A stretch of 64,000 bases of DNA from Luteimonas rhizosphaerae (GCF_002849595.1 NZ_NRQR01000001.1:1-64000), one strand, 5' to 3'. Numbered from the stretch's first letter, positions 30,611 through 40,437 are shown. A program made the numbers and translations. The notes: generated from the sequence alone by a model not told the origin.

Positions 30611-32127
30611 GCAGCGGCCACCGGATTGGCCAGGGCGCGCAAGGCGTCGATCAGATCGCGGGGCAACAGCCCGCGCTCGCCGCCCGCGCCGGCGGCCACG
30701 TCCCCGGCCACGCCGTGCAGCAGCGCGCCGCAGACCGCCGCTTGTTCGCTGTCGAGTCCCTGGGCGCGCAATGCCGCGATGCAGCCGGTCAGCGCGTCGC
30801 CCATGCCGCCGACTGCCATGCCGGGGTTGCCGCTGGCGACCAGCCACGGCACGCCGCCGGGCACGCAGACCAGGCTGCCGGCGCCCTTGAGCACCACGAC
30901 GCAAGCGAAGCGTTCGGCCAGCCGACGCACCGCGGCAGGCCGGTCGCGCTGGATGTCCGCGCTCGTGCAGTCGAGCAGACGCGCGGCTTCGCCCGGATGC
31001 GGGGTCAGGATGGTGTCCGACGGCAGCGGCATGGGCGATTGCGCCAGCAGGTTGAGCGCGTCGGCATCGAGCACCCGCGGCGTGTCGCCGGCCAGCAGTT
31101 CGGCATACAGGCCATGCGCCCATGCACCCTGCCCCAGGCCCGGGCCGATGGCGACGACGTCGACCCGATCGCGCAACGCGGCCAGTGCCGGCGCGTGGTC
31201 CGCATCGAGCGCCATCGCTTCGGGACAGCGTGTCAGCAGCGCGGCGACATGCGCGGCGCGCGTGCCGACGCTGACCAGCCCGGCGCCCGAGCGCAGCGCT
31301 GCTTCGGCCGCGAGCAGGATCGCGCCGCCCTTGCTGGTATCGCCGCCGACCAGCAGCACATGCCCCGACGTGCCCTTGTGCGCATTGCGCGCGCGCGGGG
31401 GCAGCCAGTGCGCCAGATCCGCGGCAGCGACGCGGCGCGCGGCGAGCGGAACGGTCGCGCGCGCGGCGGGCGGCACGTCGAGATCGGCCAGCGCGCACGC
31501 GCCGGCGTGGTCGACGCCGTCGCCGGTCTGCAGTCCGACTTGCGCCCCGAGGAACTGCAGCGTGCGGGTCGCGCGGACCGCGATGCCCGGCGCGCTGCCG
31601 CGATCGGCATCGAGTCCGCTGGGCACGTCGAGCGCCAGGATCGGCGCGCCCGCTGTCTGCATCGCGTCGATCACCGCATGCGCCGCCGCATCCGGCGCGC
31701 GCGTCAGCCCGATGCCGAACAGGGCATCGACGACGAGGTCGGCCGCCGGCAGGCCCGTGCCGATCGTCTCCACCTGCCCGCCTGCCGCCACGAATGCGTC
31801 GCAGGCCGCGCGGGCCAGCGGCGTGCGCGGCGCATGCGCGGCGTGGCGGCAGACCGTGATGCCGCGTCCCGCCTGCAGCGCGTGACGCGCGAGCACGTAA
31901 CCATCGCCGCCGTTGTTGCCCGGGCCGCAGACGACGACGATGCGCTGCGCCTCCGCCCAGTGCGCGAGCACCGCATGCCACGCGGCGAGACCCGCGCGCG
32001 CCATCAGGATGCCGGCATCGCCGCCGAGCGCCCGGATCGCCGCCGTTTCGAGTGCGCGCAGGCCCGCGGCGTCGTACAGCGGCGTGCCGGGCGCGCGCGG
32101 CGCGTTCTGGTCGCAGGGGAGACTCAT
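30607..32127 (-). CDS. nnr: Bifunctional NAD(P)HX epimerase/dehydratase
   Basis: Repairs hydrated NADH and NADPH. The 506-residue fusion has the YjeF N-terminal epimerase domain (VVCGPGNNGGDGYVLAR, LDVPSGLDADRG), followed by the ADP-dependent dehydratase domain (YjeF C-terminal, ribokinase-like) with HKGTSGHVLLVGG and VASGNPGMAVGGMGDALTG. This is the normal bacterial fusion. It is divergent from queG and heads the nnr-tsaE-amidase-mutL cluster, as in E. coli. Confidence 0.95.
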   Translation of the reverse strand: MSLPCDQNAPRAPGTPLYDAAGLRALETAAIRALGGDAGILMARAGLAAWHAVLAHWAEAQRIVVVCGPGNNGGDGYVLARHALQAGRGITVCRHAAHAPRTPLARAACDAFVAAGGQVETIGTGLPAADLVVDALFGIGLTRAPDAAAHAVIDAMQTAGAPILALDVPSGLDADRGSAPGIAVRATRTLQFLGAQVGLQTGDGVDHAGACALADLDVPPAARATVPLAARRVAAADLAHWLPPRARNAHKGTSGHVLLVGGDTSKGGAILLAAEAALRSGAGLVSVGTRAAHVAALLTRCPEAMALDADHAPALAALRDRVDVVAIGPGLGQGAWAHGLYAELLAGDTPRVLDADALNLLAQSPMPLPSDTILTPHPGEAARLLDCTSADIQRDRPAAVRRLAERFACVVVLKGAGSLVCVPGGVPWLVASGNPGMAVGGMGDALTGCIAALRAQGLDSEQAAVCGALLHGVAGDVAAGAGGERGLLPRDLIDALRALANPVAAA

Positions 32128-32138
32128 GCGGCGGATTC

Positions 32139-32144
32139 TATACT
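32139..32144 (+). promoter_or_regulatory. Candidate -10 element of queG
   Basis: TATACT, five of six to consensus, lies 9 bp before the likely GTG start. The predicted transcription start (about 32151) is nearly at the start codon, implying a very short or absent leader. No -35 is obvious. Confidence 0.4.
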
Positions 32145-32153
32145 TGCGGCATC

Positions 32154-33239
32154 GTGTCCCAGACGCCGCACTCCCCCATCGATGCCATCGAGACGCCCGC
32201 CGACATCGCCGGGCGCATCAAGGCGATCGCGCGCGACATGGGCTTCCAGCGCTGCGGCATCGCCGGCATCGAACTCGGCGACGACGAGATCCATCTGCGC
32301 GACTGGCTCGCCCAGGGCCTCTACGGAACGATGGACTGGATGGCGCGCCACGGCGACCTGCGCGCCCGCCCCGACGCGCTGTTGCCCGGCACGCTGCGGG
32401 TGATCTCGGTCGGACTGGACTACGGTCGCAACGACGACGACAGCGCATGGCAGACGCTCGCCGACGGCAGCCGCGCCTACGTCGCGCGCTATGCGCTCGG
32501 TCGCGACTATCACAAGCTGATGCGGCAGCGCCTGCAGAAATTCGCGCACCGGATCCAGGACGAGATCGGCCCCTTCGGCCATCGCGTGTTCGTCGATTCG
32601 GCGCCCGTGCTGGAGCGTGCGCTCGCGCGCAACGCGGGACTCGGCTGGATCGGCAAGCACACCTGCCTGATCGACCGGAACGGCGGCTCGTGGTTCTTCC
32701 TCGGCGAGATCTACGTCGATGTCGCGCTGCCGGTGGATCCGCCGGCGAGCGCCCACTGCGGTACGTGCGTGCGCTGCATCGAGGTCTGCCCGACGCGCGC
32801 GATCGTCGCGCCGCACCGGCTGGATGCGCGGCGTTGCATCGCCTATCTGACGATCGAGCACGAAGGCGCGATCGATGCCTCGCTGCGGCCGCTGATCGGC
32901 AACCGGATCTTCGGCTGCGACGACTGCCAGCTGGTGTGCCCATGGAACAAGTTCGCCAAGCGCCACGACGAACCCGATTTCCGCGCACGCAACGCCCTCG
33001 ATACCGCGTCGCTGGCGGACCTGTTCGCCTGGGACGAGGACGAGTTCCTGCAGCGCACCGAGGGCTCGCCGATTCGCCGCAGCGGGCACCGCCGCTGGCT
33101 GCGCAACCTCGCGATCGCGCTGGGCAACGCGCCGACGACACCCGAGACGACGGCGGCGCTGCGCGCGCGCCAGCACTCGGGCGATGCGCTGGTCGACGAG
33201 CACGTCGAGTGGGCGCTGCGCCGCCACGGGCTGGAGTGA
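32154..33239 (+). CDS. queG: Epoxyqueuosine reductase
   Basis: A cobalamin-dependent iron-sulfur enzyme that makes queuosine from epoxyqueuosine in tRNA. It has 361 residues from the GTG at 32154. Two 4Fe-4S binding sets are present: CGTCVRCIEVCPTRAI and the pair in FGCDDCQLVCPWN together with upstream Cys. The catalytic Asp region is RVFVDSAPVLERALARNAGLGWIGKHT. Length is near E. coli QueG (379). No upstream ATG is plausible and there is no ribosome binding site before the GTG. Confidence 0.93.
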   Translation: MSQTPHSPIDAIETPADIAGRIKAIARDMGFQRCGIAGIELGDDEIHLRDWLAQGLYGTMDWMARHGDLRARPDALLPGTLRVISVGLDYGRNDDDSAWQTLADGSRAYVARYALGRDYHKLMRQRLQKFAHRIQDEIGPFGHRVFVDSAPVLERALARNAGLGWIGKHTCLIDRNGGSWFFLGEIYVDVALPVDPPASAHCGTCVRCIEVCPTRAIVAPHRLDARRCIAYLTIEHEGAIDASLRPLIGNRIFGCDDCQLVCPWNKFAKRHDEPDFRARNALDTASLADLFAWDEDEFLQRTEGSPIRRSGHRRWLRNLAIALGNAPTTPETTAALRARQHSGDALVDEHVEWALRRHGLE

Positions 33240-33443
33240 ACCCGGACTGTCGGCAGTGCCTGCGCAAACAGGTCGCAGCTGCAACTCGATGTCGAAGCGA
33301 AAGAACTGGAAGAGCGTGCTCGCGCGCGACAGGTCTCGACGACGGAGGTTGATCGCGCGCGCTCCGACACGGGCGGCGCGACGCCTGCATCGGTCGCGCG
33401 CTTCAAGCCAACGGAGACGACGGGTTCGACACCCCGCCTGACG

Positions 33444-33962
33444 TCAACCCGTGCGCGGCCCCGGCGTGTCGACCACGCGGGCCATCAGCAGGACATCGAC
33501 GAAGACGCCGTCGCGCAACGCGTACTGCCGCGCCACGCCTTCCTCGACGAACCCGTGGCGCGCATACAGCGCGATCGCCGGCGCGTTGTCGGTGTAGACC
33601 TCCAGCTCCAGCCTGCGCACACAGTGCCAGCGCTCGGCGGTGTCGATCACCGCGCGTAACAGCGCCGTGCCGACACCGGTGCGGTGCCGCGACTGCCGCA
33701 CGGCCATGCCAAGGTTCGCGGCGTGCCGCCGACGCGGGTTTTGGAACACGTCGAACCCGGCGGCACCGACGACCGTGCCCGCCTCCTCGGCCACCAGCTG
33801 CACGGTGTGGCACGGCAGGTCGGCGAGTCGGCGGGCCCACTCGGCCTGCGAGGGATACGGCGACTGCAGCGTGCCGCCATAGGCCGCGGCCTCGGAAAAC
33901 AGCGCGTGCAGGCCTGGCGCATCCGCCGGCTCGGCCGCGCGGATGCACACGGCACTGCGCAC
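33444..33962 (-). CDS. GNAT family N-acetyltransferase
   Basis: A 172-residue acetyl-CoA-dependent acetyltransferase. The acetyl-CoA pyrophosphate loop is RQSRHRTGVGTALLRAVID, followed by LELEVYTDNAPAIALYARHGFVEEG, the classic GNAT motif B. It is close to the YhhY/putative phosphinothricin or amino-acid acetyltransferase group; the substrate is unknown. The start is GTG at 33962, 3 bp after the pgi stop, or the in-frame GTG at codon 5. Probably the last gene of the panD-pgi unit. Confidence 0.85.
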   Translation of the reverse strand: MRSAVCIRAAEPADAPGLHALFSEAAAYGGTLQSPYPSQAEWARRLADLPCHTVQLVAEEAGTVVGAAGFDVFQNPRRRHAANLGMAVRQSRHRTGVGTALLRAVIDTAERWHCVRRLELEVYTDNAPAIALYARHGFVEEGVARQYALRDGVFVDVLLMARVVDTPGPRTG

Positions 33963-33965
33963 CCG

Positions 33966-35498
33966 TCAGGCGCGTCCGGCGCGCGCGTGGATCTCGTCGA
34001 GAAGCGCGCGCGTGACCGGATCCGACACGGTCGCATCGCCGCCCTGCACCGCCGGCAGCAGTTCGCCCGCGATGCGCTTGCCCAGCTCCACGCCCCACTG
34101 GTCGAAGGCGTTGATGCCCCACAGCACCGACTGCACGTAGACGCTGTGCTCGTACAGCGCGACCAGCGCGCCGAACGCGCGCGGCGTCAGCGTGTCGAGC
34201 AAAAACAGCGTCGACGGGCGGTTGCCCGGATAGGCCTTCTGCGGATCGTCCGCCGCATGACCGTTGGCCAGCGCCTCGGTCTGCGCCAGCAGGTTCGACA
34301 GCAGCGCCGCGTGGTTCTCGGCATAGGGATGCGCCGGCGTCACCACGCCGATGAAATCCGCAGGTACGGTCTGGGTGCCCTGGTGCAGCGCCTGGAAGAA
34401 GCTGTGCTGCGAATTGGTGCCCGGCCCGCCCCACAGCACGGGAACGGTATCGACGCCCGCGGGCGCGCCGTCGGGCGTGACCGACTTGCCCAGGCTTTCC
34501 ATGACCAGCTGCTGCAGGTATGCGGGCAGCAGCGCGAGGCGCTCGTCGTAGGGCAGCACCGCCTGCGTCTGGAGGCCGAGCGCGTTGCGGTTCCAGACAC
34601 CGGTCAGCGCATGCAGCACCGGCAGGTTGGCCTCGAGCGGCGCCTCGAGCACGTGCGCGTCCATGTCGGCCGCGCCGGCGAGCAAGGCGTCGAAGCCGTC
34701 GACCCCGATCGCCAGTGCGATCGAGAAGCCGACAGCCGACCACAGTGAGTACCGGCCGCCGACCCAGTCCCACATCGGCAGCACGCGCTCGGGCGCGACG
34801 CCGAATGCTTCGGCCCTCGGCACGTTGGCGCTGACCGCGTAGAGCCGGTCGCTGCCGCCGAGCCAGTCACGCACCACCGCGCCGTTGAGCAGGGTCTCCT
34901 GGGTGCCGAAGGTCTTGGACACGAGGATCGCCGCGGTGTGCGCGGGATCGAGTTGCTTGAGCAGATGCTGGGCGTCGCTGCCGTCGACGTTGGTCAGGAA
35001 ATGCACGCGGAAGCGGCCGGTGCCGAAATCCTTCAGCGCATCGACGACCAGGCGCGGGCCGAGGTCCGACCCGCCGATGCCGACGTTGACGATGTCGGTG
35101 ACGTCCGAGGCCTCGAGTCCGGCGACCAGCTGCGCCATGCGGGCGCGGGCTTCGCGCGCCTGCGCCGACGCATCGCGGGCGATGGCCGTCGTCGACAGCG
35201 ACGCGCGCAGCGCGACATGCAGGGCCGGACGCCCTTCGGAGGTGTTGACGGTCTCGCCGTCGAACAAGGCGCGCAGCGCACCGGGCACACCGCCATCGCG
35301 TGCGAGTTGCAGCAGCGCATCGCGCGCACCGGCATCCACGCGCTGGCGCGCGAAGCTGGCGTAGAGGCCACCGACGCGCAGCGCGCTGGTCTGCGGCCGC
35401 GCCGGATCGGCGGCGACGAGGTCGGCGATGCGCGCCTGGGCGAGGCGCGCGGCATGCGGCGCCAGCGTGGAGTCGATCCGCTGCGCCGCCGTCGCCAT
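33966..35498 (-). CDS. pgi: Glucose-6-phosphate isomerase
   Basis: Interconverts glucose-6-phosphate and fructose-6-phosphate. It is 510 residues with the signatures [47 protein letters not shown] and the C-terminal [17 protein letters not shown]. The ATG at 35498 overlaps the panD stop as ATGA, so translation is coupled. pgi next to panD is typical of xanthomonads. Confidence 0.96.
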   Translation of the reverse strand: MATAAQRIDSTLAPHAARLAQARIADLVAADPARPQTSALRVGGLYASFARQRVDAGARDALLQLARDGGVPGALRALFDGETVNTSEGRPALHVALRASLSTTAIARDASAQAREARARMAQLVAGLEASDVTDIVNVGIGGSDLGPRLVVDALKDFGTGRFRVHFLTNVDGSDAQHLLKQLDPAHTAAILVSKTFGTQETLLNGAVVRDWLGGSDRLYAVSANVPRAEAFGVAPERVLPMWDWVGGRYSLWSAVGFSIALAIGVDGFDALLAGAADMDAHVLEAPLEANLPVLHALTGVWNRNALGLQTQAVLPYDERLALLPAYLQQLVMESLGKSVTPDGAPAGVDTVPVLWGGPGTNSQHSFFQALHQGTQTVPADFIGVVTPAHPYAENHAALLSNLLAQTEALANGHAADDPQKAYPGNRPSTLFLLDTLTPRAFGALVALYEHSVYVQSVLWGINAFDQWGVELGKRIAGELLPAVQGGDATVSDPVTRALLDEIHARAGRA

Positions 35499-35878
35499 CA
35501 GGCGGCCTGCGCCGGGATGGCGTCGTTGGTGTGGGTCATCCGGTTCTGCCGGTCGACGTAGACCAGCTTCGGCTTGAACTTGGCGACCTCCGCCTCGTCC
35601 AGCGCGCCGTAGGCGCAGATGATCACCAGATCCCCGACGCCGGCCTTGTGCGCGGCCGCGCCGTTGACCGAGATGATGCCGCTGCCGACTTCGGCGCGGA
35701 TCGCGTAGGTCGCGAAGCGCTCGCCGTTGTTGATGTTGTAGATCTCGATGCGCTCGTATTCCCGGATGCCGGACATGTCGAGCAGGCGGCCGTCGATCGC
35801 ACACGAGCCTTCGTAGTGCAGCTCGGCGTGGGTCACGGACGCACGGTGGATCTTGGCTTTGAGCAGGGTCAGTTGCAT
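35498..35878 (-). CDS. panD: Aspartate 1-decarboxylase proenzyme
   Basis: Makes beta-alanine for pantothenate. It has 126 residues. The self-cleavage site is Gly24-Ser25 in [10 protein letters not shown], producing the pyruvoyl group on Ser25. [26 protein letters not shown] is the conserved core. It has its own promoter rather than being read from panB-panC, and is followed by pgi with a 4-bp overlap. Confidence 0.96.
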   Translation of the reverse strand: MQLTLLKAKIHRASVTHAELHYEGSCAIDGRLLDMSGIREYERIEIYNINNGERFATYAIRAEVGSGIISVNGAAAHKAGVGDLVIICAYGALDEAEVAKFKPKLVYVDRQNRMTHTNDAIPAQAA

Positions 35879-35932
35879 GGCATCGCGGCCGGATCTCGGC
35901 GGTCTGGCGGGAGAGCCCCGCAGGAGGCGGAA

Positions 35933-35960
35933 AGTATAGGGTCGATATTCCGCATCGCAA
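35933..35960 (-). promoter_or_regulatory. Promoter of the panD-pgi unit
   Basis: On the minus strand TTGCGA (35955-35960), a 16-bp spacer and TATACT (35933-35938) form a good sigma70-type promoter. The predicted leader to the panD ATG is about 48 nt. Confidence 0.6.
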
Positions 35961-36011
35961 CATGCTGCCGGCCCGCACGCCGGCAGGATTCAGCGACCGC
36001 GGCGGCCGCGA

Positions 36012-36857
36012 TCAGAAGCTGAATTCGAGGTTGTCGATGAGGCGCGTGCTACCGATCCGCGCGGCGACCAGGACCACGCCCTCGCGCGTGCCGGGATCGA
36101 ATGCGGCCAGGTCCGGCGCGCGCACGGCCACGTAGTCGACGTCGAACCCGGCAGCGCGCAGGCGCTCCCCGGCAGCGGCTTCAACGGTCGCGGGCGCATC
36201 GCCGCGGGCCAGTGCATCGCGGGCCGCCAGCAGGCTGCGATGAAGATCGGGCGCGGCCGCGCGCTGCGTCGCATCCAGGTACTGGTTGCGCGAACTCAAG
36301 GCCAGCCCGTCCGGCGCGCGCGCGATCGCGACCGGCAGCAGTTCGACCGGGAACGCGAGATCGCGCACCAGATGGGCGATCACCGCCAGTTGCTGGTAGT
36401 CTTTGCGGCCGAACGCGGCGACATCGGGCTGGACCTGGTGGAACAGCCGCGTGACCACGGTCGCGACGCCATCGAAATGCCCCGGCCGATGCGCGCCGTC
36501 CAGCACCGCGGTCACGCCGGGCACGCGGACCTGCACCACCTGTGCCAGGCCCAGCGGATACATCGTCGCCACCGATGGCTGCCACACCAGGTCGCAGCCC
36601 GCGGCGTCGAGACCGGCCGCATCCGCCTCGGGCGTGCGCGGGTACCGGTCGAAATCCTCGTGCGGCCCGAACTGCGTCGGATTGACGAAGATGCTGGCGA
36701 CGACGCGATCGACGCGTGCGCGCAGCGCCTCGACCAGCGAGAAATGGCCGGCGTGCAGGTTGCCCATCGTCGGCACCAGGCCGACGCGCAGGCCTTCGCG
36801 CCTCCACTGCGTCACGCGCGCGCGCAGCAGGGACAGGTCGTCGACGGTTTCGATCAT
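36012..36857 (-). CDS. panC: Pantothenate synthetase
   Basis: Condenses pantoate and beta-alanine using ATP. It has 281 residues with PTMGNLHAGHFSLVEAL (adenylate-binding HIGH-like motif), FVNPTQFGPHEDFDRYPRT, FGRKDYQQL and the GLALSSRNQYL loop. The ATG at 36857 is 43 bp after panB, so panB-panC form one unit. Length is normal. Confidence 0.96.
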   Translation of the reverse strand: MIETVDDLSLLRARVTQWRREGLRVGLVPTMGNLHAGHFSLVEALRARVDRVVASIFVNPTQFGPHEDFDRYPRTPEADAAGLDAAGCDLVWQPSVATMYPLGLAQVVQVRVPGVTAVLDGAHRPGHFDGVATVVTRLFHQVQPDVAAFGRKDYQQLAVIAHLVRDLAFPVELLPVAIARAPDGLALSSRNQYLDATQRAAAPDLHRSLLAARDALARGDAPATVEAAAGERLRAAGFDVDYVAVRAPDLAAFDPGTREGVVLVAARIGSTRLIDNLEFSF

Positions 36858-36900
36858 GGATTCGGCAATCGAGGGAGAGACGGAGACGCCGGCGCGGCGC

Positions 36901-37719
36901 TCAGCTGTAGGAATGCTGCTCGGACGGGAACGTGCCATCGCGCACCGCATCGATGTAGGCGCGCACCGCGCCATCCACCGACCCGCCGGTGGCGAGAAAA
37001 TCGCGGACGAACTTCGGCCGGCGATGTCCGCTGTCGAGACCGAGCAGATCGTGCAGCACCAGCACCTGGCCATCGCAGCCCAGCCCGGCGCCGATACCGA
37101 TCGTCGGCACCGGCGAAGCTGCGGTGATCGCGCTGGCGAGCGCCGCCGGCACACCTTCGAGCACCAGCAGCGCGACACCCGCGTCGGCGACGGCCTGCGC
37201 TTCTTCGCGCAGTGCCCGCGCGGCGGCGTCACCGCGGCCCTGCACCTTGAAGCCGCCGAAGCGCAGCACCGATTGCGGCGTCAGCCCGAGGTGCGCGCAG
37301 ACGGGAATCTCGCGCGCGACCAGGAACCGGATCACGTCGAGCTTGTGCGGGCCCGCGCCTTCCAGCTTGACCATGCCGGCACCGGCCTGCAGCAGACGCG
37401 TCGACGCCGCGAGCGCGAGTTCCGGCGTCGCGTCCGACTGGAACGGCAGGTCCGCGACGACCAGCGCGCGGCGCGTGGCGCGTGCCACGCAGGCCGTGTG
37501 GTAGGCGATGTCGTCGACCGTGACCGGCAACGTCGAGCCATGCCCCTGCACCACCATGCCGAGCGAGTCGCCGACCAGCAGCAGGTCGATGCCGGCGATG
37601 TCGCTGACCCGCGCGAAGCCCGCGTCGTAGGCGGTCAGCATCGTCAGCTTGCGCCCGGCGTCGCGGGCGGCGAACAGCGCGGGTACGGTGACCGGCGCGT
37701 CATTGGAAGGCATGCTCAT
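36901..37719 (-). CDS. panB: 3-methyl-2-oxobutanoate hydroxymethyltransferase
   Basis: First committed enzyme of pantothenate synthesis, adding a hydroxymethyl group from 5,10-methylene-THF to ketoisovalerate. It has 272 residues, with [28 protein letters not shown] (metal-binding Asp region), [11 protein letters not shown] and [23 protein letters not shown]. Starts at 37719 or the second ATG at 37713. It is preceded by folK (58 bp), giving a pcnB-folK-panB-panC order. Confidence 0.96.
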   Translation of the reverse strand: MSMPSNDAPVTVPALFAARDAGRKLTMLTAYDAGFARVSDIAGIDLLLVGDSLGMVVQGHGSTLPVTVDDIAYHTACVARATRRALVVADLPFQSDATPELALAASTRLLQAGAGMVKLEGAGPHKLDVIRFLVAREIPVCAHLGLTPQSVLRFGGFKVQGRGDAAARALREEAQAVADAGVALLVLEGVPAALASAITAASPVPTIGIGAGLGCDGQVLVLHDLLGLDSGHRRPKFVRDFLATGGSVDGAVRAYIDAVRDGTFPSEQHSYS

Positions 37720-37777
37720 GTGCCTAGTGTCGCATCACGCGCGCGTGCCCGGCAGCGTCCGCCGCGGGCCGTGACCG

Positions 37778-38284
37778 TCATCGCACCGGTTCGATCGCCG
37801 CAGGCGCCAGGCCGGCCAGCGCAGTGGATGCGGGCCCGATGCCGGGAATCACGATGTCCGGCGCGATGTCCAGCAGCGGCACGAGCGCGAATGCGCGCTG
37901 GTGCAGGTGCGGATGCGGCACGGTCAGTCCCGGTAATGCAACGACCTGCGCGCCGTACAGCAGCAGGTCCAGATCCAGCGTGCGCGGCCCCCAGCGGTCG
38001 TCGCAGGACGCGTCGCGGACGCGGCCGAATTGCAGCTCGATCGCCAGCAGCGCATGGAGCAGGTCGCGTGGCGCGAGCGTGGTGTCGAATGCCGCGACCG
38101 CATTGACGAAGTCGGGCTGGTCGACCCGGCCCCAGGCCGGTGTGCGGTACAGCGGCGACAGGACGAAGTCGCGCGCGTCCGGCAACCCGGCCAGTGCACC
38201 GGCCGCGGCGCGCAGCGTCGCGACGGCATCGCCGACATTGCCGCCCAGACCGACGAACACGCGCTGCACGCGTGCGGCTTCCAT
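37778..38284 (-). CDS. folK: 6-hydroxymethyl-dihydropterin pyrophosphokinase
   Basis: Transfers pyrophosphate from ATP to the pterin in folate synthesis. It is 168 residues with VFVGLGGNVGD, YRTPAWGRVDQPDFVNAV, and the signature WGPRTLDLDLLLYG followed by VPHPHLHQRAFALVPLLDIAP. The ATG at 38284 lies 13 bp after the pcnB stop, an arrangement shared with E. coli (pcnB-folK). Confidence 0.95.
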   Translation of the reverse strand: MEAARVQRVFVGLGGNVGDAVATLRAAAGALAGLPDARDFVLSPLYRTPAWGRVDQPDFVNAVAAFDTTLAPRDLLHALLAIELQFGRVRDASCDDRWGPRTLDLDLLLYGAQVVALPGLTVPHPHLHQRAFALVPLLDIAPDIVIPGIGPASTALAGLAPAAIEPVR

Positions 38285-38297
38285 CGTGGCCCGTCGC

Positions 38298-39623
38298 TCA
38301 GCCGCCGGCGGGACGTCGGCGACGACGCCGACGTCGGGGCGCCTCGCCATCGCCTTCGCCGGCCTCGTCGTCGGCCGGAAACAGCGCGATCGCGTGGTCC
38401 GGATCGTCCTGCGCCTCGGTCCAGAACGCGACGTCGGCCGCATGCTCGTCGGATGCGGCCTCGCGCAGCACGAGAAAATCGAACGCGGCGCGGAAACGCG
38501 GATGCGACAGCGTGCGCGTCACGCGCTTGCGCTGGCGCTGCGGGAAGCGCGCCTGCAGCAGCCAGATCTCCTGCATCGGCAGCGAGAAGCGACGCGGCAG
38601 CGCGATCGTCGACAGCTGGTGCACCGTGACCCGGTCCGCGGCGCGGCGCTGCGCGTCGACCAGTTGCACGCCCTCGGCCTGCAGCTTCATCAGCGTGCGG
38701 CAGTAGGCCGGCCACAACAGGGTCGCGAACAGGAACGCGGGCGAGACCGGATCGCCGGCCTGCACGCGTGCGTCGGTGGAGCGCAGGCCGGCGACGACCA
38801 TCGCCCGCAGCGCGCCGCTGCGGTTCGACGCCAGTGCGGCCGCGGACTCGGGAAACAGCGCGCCGAGCAGGCCGTGCTGCTGCAGCGCCTCGAAGCTGGC
38901 GACCGCATGGCCCGACAGGAACAGCTTCAGACATTCCTCGAACAGCCGCGCAGGCGCGGCCTCGCCGAGCAGCGACGCGAGCCGGGGAATCGGCTCCGCA
39001 GTGCCGGGATCGATCGTGAAACCGAGCTTGGCCGACAGCCGCACCGCGCGCAGCATCCGCACCGGATCCTCGCGGTAGCGCGTGTCGGGATCGCCGATCA
39101 GGCGCAGCACCCGGTTCTGTACATCCTCGAAGCCGCCGGTGTAATCGCGCACCGAGAAATCGGCGATGCCGTAATACAACGCGTTGGCGGTGAAGTCGCG
39201 GCGGATCGCATCGTCCTCGACCGTGCCGTAGACATTGTCGCGCAGCAGGCGCCCGCCCTCGTGCAGCTCGCGGTCGCCGCTGCCGTCGTCGACGTTGGCG
39301 CGGAAGGTCGCGACCTCGATGATCTCCCGGCCGAACACGACGTGCGCCAGACGGAACCGGCGGCCGATCAGGCGGCAATTGCGGAACAGCGCCTTGACCT
39401 GTTCGGGCGTCGCATCGGTCGCGATGTCGAAATCCTTGGGGGCCAGCCCGACCAGGACGTCGCGGACGGCGCCGCCGACCAGATACCCCTGGTGACCGGC
39501 TTCGTGCAGCCGGTAGAGCACGCGCAGTGCGTTCTGGCTGATCTGCCGGCGGGAGATCGTGTGCTGGTCTCGTGGAATGGTCCGCAGCTCGGCGGCCGGA
39601 AGAGACGGAATGTGATTCGGCAT
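38298..39623 (-). CDS. pcnB: Poly(A) polymerase I
   Basis: Adds poly(A) tails that mark RNAs for decay. The 441-residue protein has the nucleotidyltransferase motifs YLVGGAVRDVLVG (about 48-59) and the metal-binding DFDIATDATP (Asp64 and Asp66), then RRDFTANALYY and an RNA-binding domain. It ends with an acidic stretch followed by eight consecutive Arg residues and PAGG, an unusually pure basic tail. This group's PcnB proteins commonly end in a basic tail that binds RNA. The ATG at 39623 is chosen over a longer frame because the family starts here. Divergent from the tRNA-Glu gene. Confidence 0.95.
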   Translation of the reverse strand: MPNHIPSLPAAELRTIPRDQHTISRRQISQNALRVLYRLHEAGHQGYLVGGAVRDVLVGLAPKDFDIATDATPEQVKALFRNCRLIGRRFRLAHVVFGREIIEVATFRANVDDGSGDRELHEGGRLLRDNVYGTVEDDAIRRDFTANALYYGIADFSVRDYTGGFEDVQNRVLRLIGDPDTRYREDPVRMLRAVRLSAKLGFTIDPGTAEPIPRLASLLGEAAPARLFEECLKLFLSGHAVASFEALQQHGLLGALFPESAAALASNRSGALRAMVVAGLRSTDARVQAGDPVSPAFLFATLLWPAYCRTLMKLQAEGVQLVDAQRRAADRVTVHQLSTIALPRRFSLPMQEIWLLQARFPQRQRKRVTRTLSHPRFRAAFDFLVLREAASDEHAADVAFWTEAQDDPDHAIALFPADDEAGEGDGEAPRRRRRRRRPAGG

Positions 39624-39670
39624 CAAGTGGAAAAATTTCCTGTCCGGCCCCTGCTTCGGGGCTCGTATCG

Positions 39671-39685
39671 TTGCTATACTAGCAA
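39671..39685 (+). promoter_or_regulatory. Extended -10 promoter of tRNA-Glu inside a perfect dyad
   Basis: TGCTATACT gives an extended -10 (TATACT at 39675-39680). The predicted start is about 65 nt before the tRNA. The element lies inside a perfect inverted repeat, TTGCTA-TAC-TAGCAA, which might be an operator or might be chance. Confidence 0.5.
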
Positions 39686-39752
39686 GCTGCACGCACCTGA
39701 CGATGCCTGCAGCCGGTCGTCCAGCCGGTGCCGCTCCGGCGGTAACGCACTC

Positions 39753-39828
39753 GCTCCCTTCGTCTAGAGGCCTAGGACGTGGCCCTCTCAAGGCTAAAAC
39801 ACGGGTTCGAATCCCGTAGGGAGCACCA
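39753..39828 (+). tRNA. tRNA-Glu (anticodon CUC)
   Basis: A 76-nt cloverleaf with an encoded CCA end. The acceptor GCTCCCT pairs with AGGGAGC. The anticodon loop CTCTCAA closed by TGGCC/GGCTA places CUC at positions 34-36, reading GAG. The T-arm is ACGGG-TTCGAAT-CCCGT. The D-arm TTCGTCTAGAGGCCTAGGAC matches bacterial tRNA-Glu. Confidence 0.95.
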
Positions 39829-39834
39829 TTTCAG

Positions 39835-39870
39835 GCAACAGGCCCGCCGCGCAAGCTGCGGGCCTGTTGC
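39835..39870 (+). terminator. Terminator hairpin after tRNA-Glu
   Basis: A perfect 13-bp stem (GCAACAGGCCCGC / GCGGGCCTGTTGC) with a 10-nt loop begins 7 nt after the CCA end and is followed by GTTTCGG. The T-run is short, but the stem is very stable. Confidence 0.75.
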
Positions 39871-40113
39871 GTTTCGGGGGCCCGCATCCCAGCGTGGTCG
39901 TCGTGGGCCGAAACGGCCCTGCACTCCGGCGCTGCCGGCCGCCGCACGTCGAGACCGTCCGTCCGCGACGGGCGCATGCACGCAATGCCCGCCTGCGTCC
40001 GCCCTCTTTCGACGCCCGCCGCTTCGACGCCTGCGGCACAAATGCGAACACTTCGCACGCCGCGCGGGCCGCTGCCTTAAACTGCGCCCAGCATTCGCCC
40101 GTACGAAGATTCC

Positions 40114-40437
40114 ATGCCCTTTGTCGTTACCGAAAACTGCATCAAGTGCAAGTACACCGACTGTGTCGAGGTCTGCCCGGTCGACTGCTTCCATGAAGGC
40201 CCGAACTTCCTGGTCATCGACCCCGACGAGTGCATCGACTGCACCCTGTGCGAGCCCGAATGTCCGATCAATGCGATCTATCCCGAAGACGACGTGCCCG
40301 CCGGGCAGGAAGCCTTCGTCGCGTTGAACGCCGAGCTGTCGCGCGACTGGCCGGTCATCACGACCCGCAAGGACGCGCTGGCCGACGCAAAGGAGTGGGA
40401 GAACAAGCCGGACAAGCTGCCGCTGCTCGAACGCTGA
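40114..40437 (+). CDS. fdxA: 7Fe ferredoxin
   Basis: A 107-residue cytosolic electron carrier with a 3Fe-4S and a 4Fe-4S cluster. [18 protein letters not shown] supplies the first set, with the Asp/Thr-containing CKYTDC pattern typical of the 3Fe site. [16 protein letters not shown] supplies the 4Fe set. The C-terminal 45 residues ([20 protein letters not shown]...) match the Azotobacter-type FdxA extension. TTAAACT near 40077 could be a -10 element. The spacer from 39871 to 40113 holds no other gene. Confidence 0.95.
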   Translation: MPFVVTENCIKCKYTDCVEVCPVDCFHEGPNFLVIDPDECIDCTLCEPECPINAIYPEDDVPAGQEAFVALNAELSRDWPVITTRKDALADAKEWENKPDKLPLLER

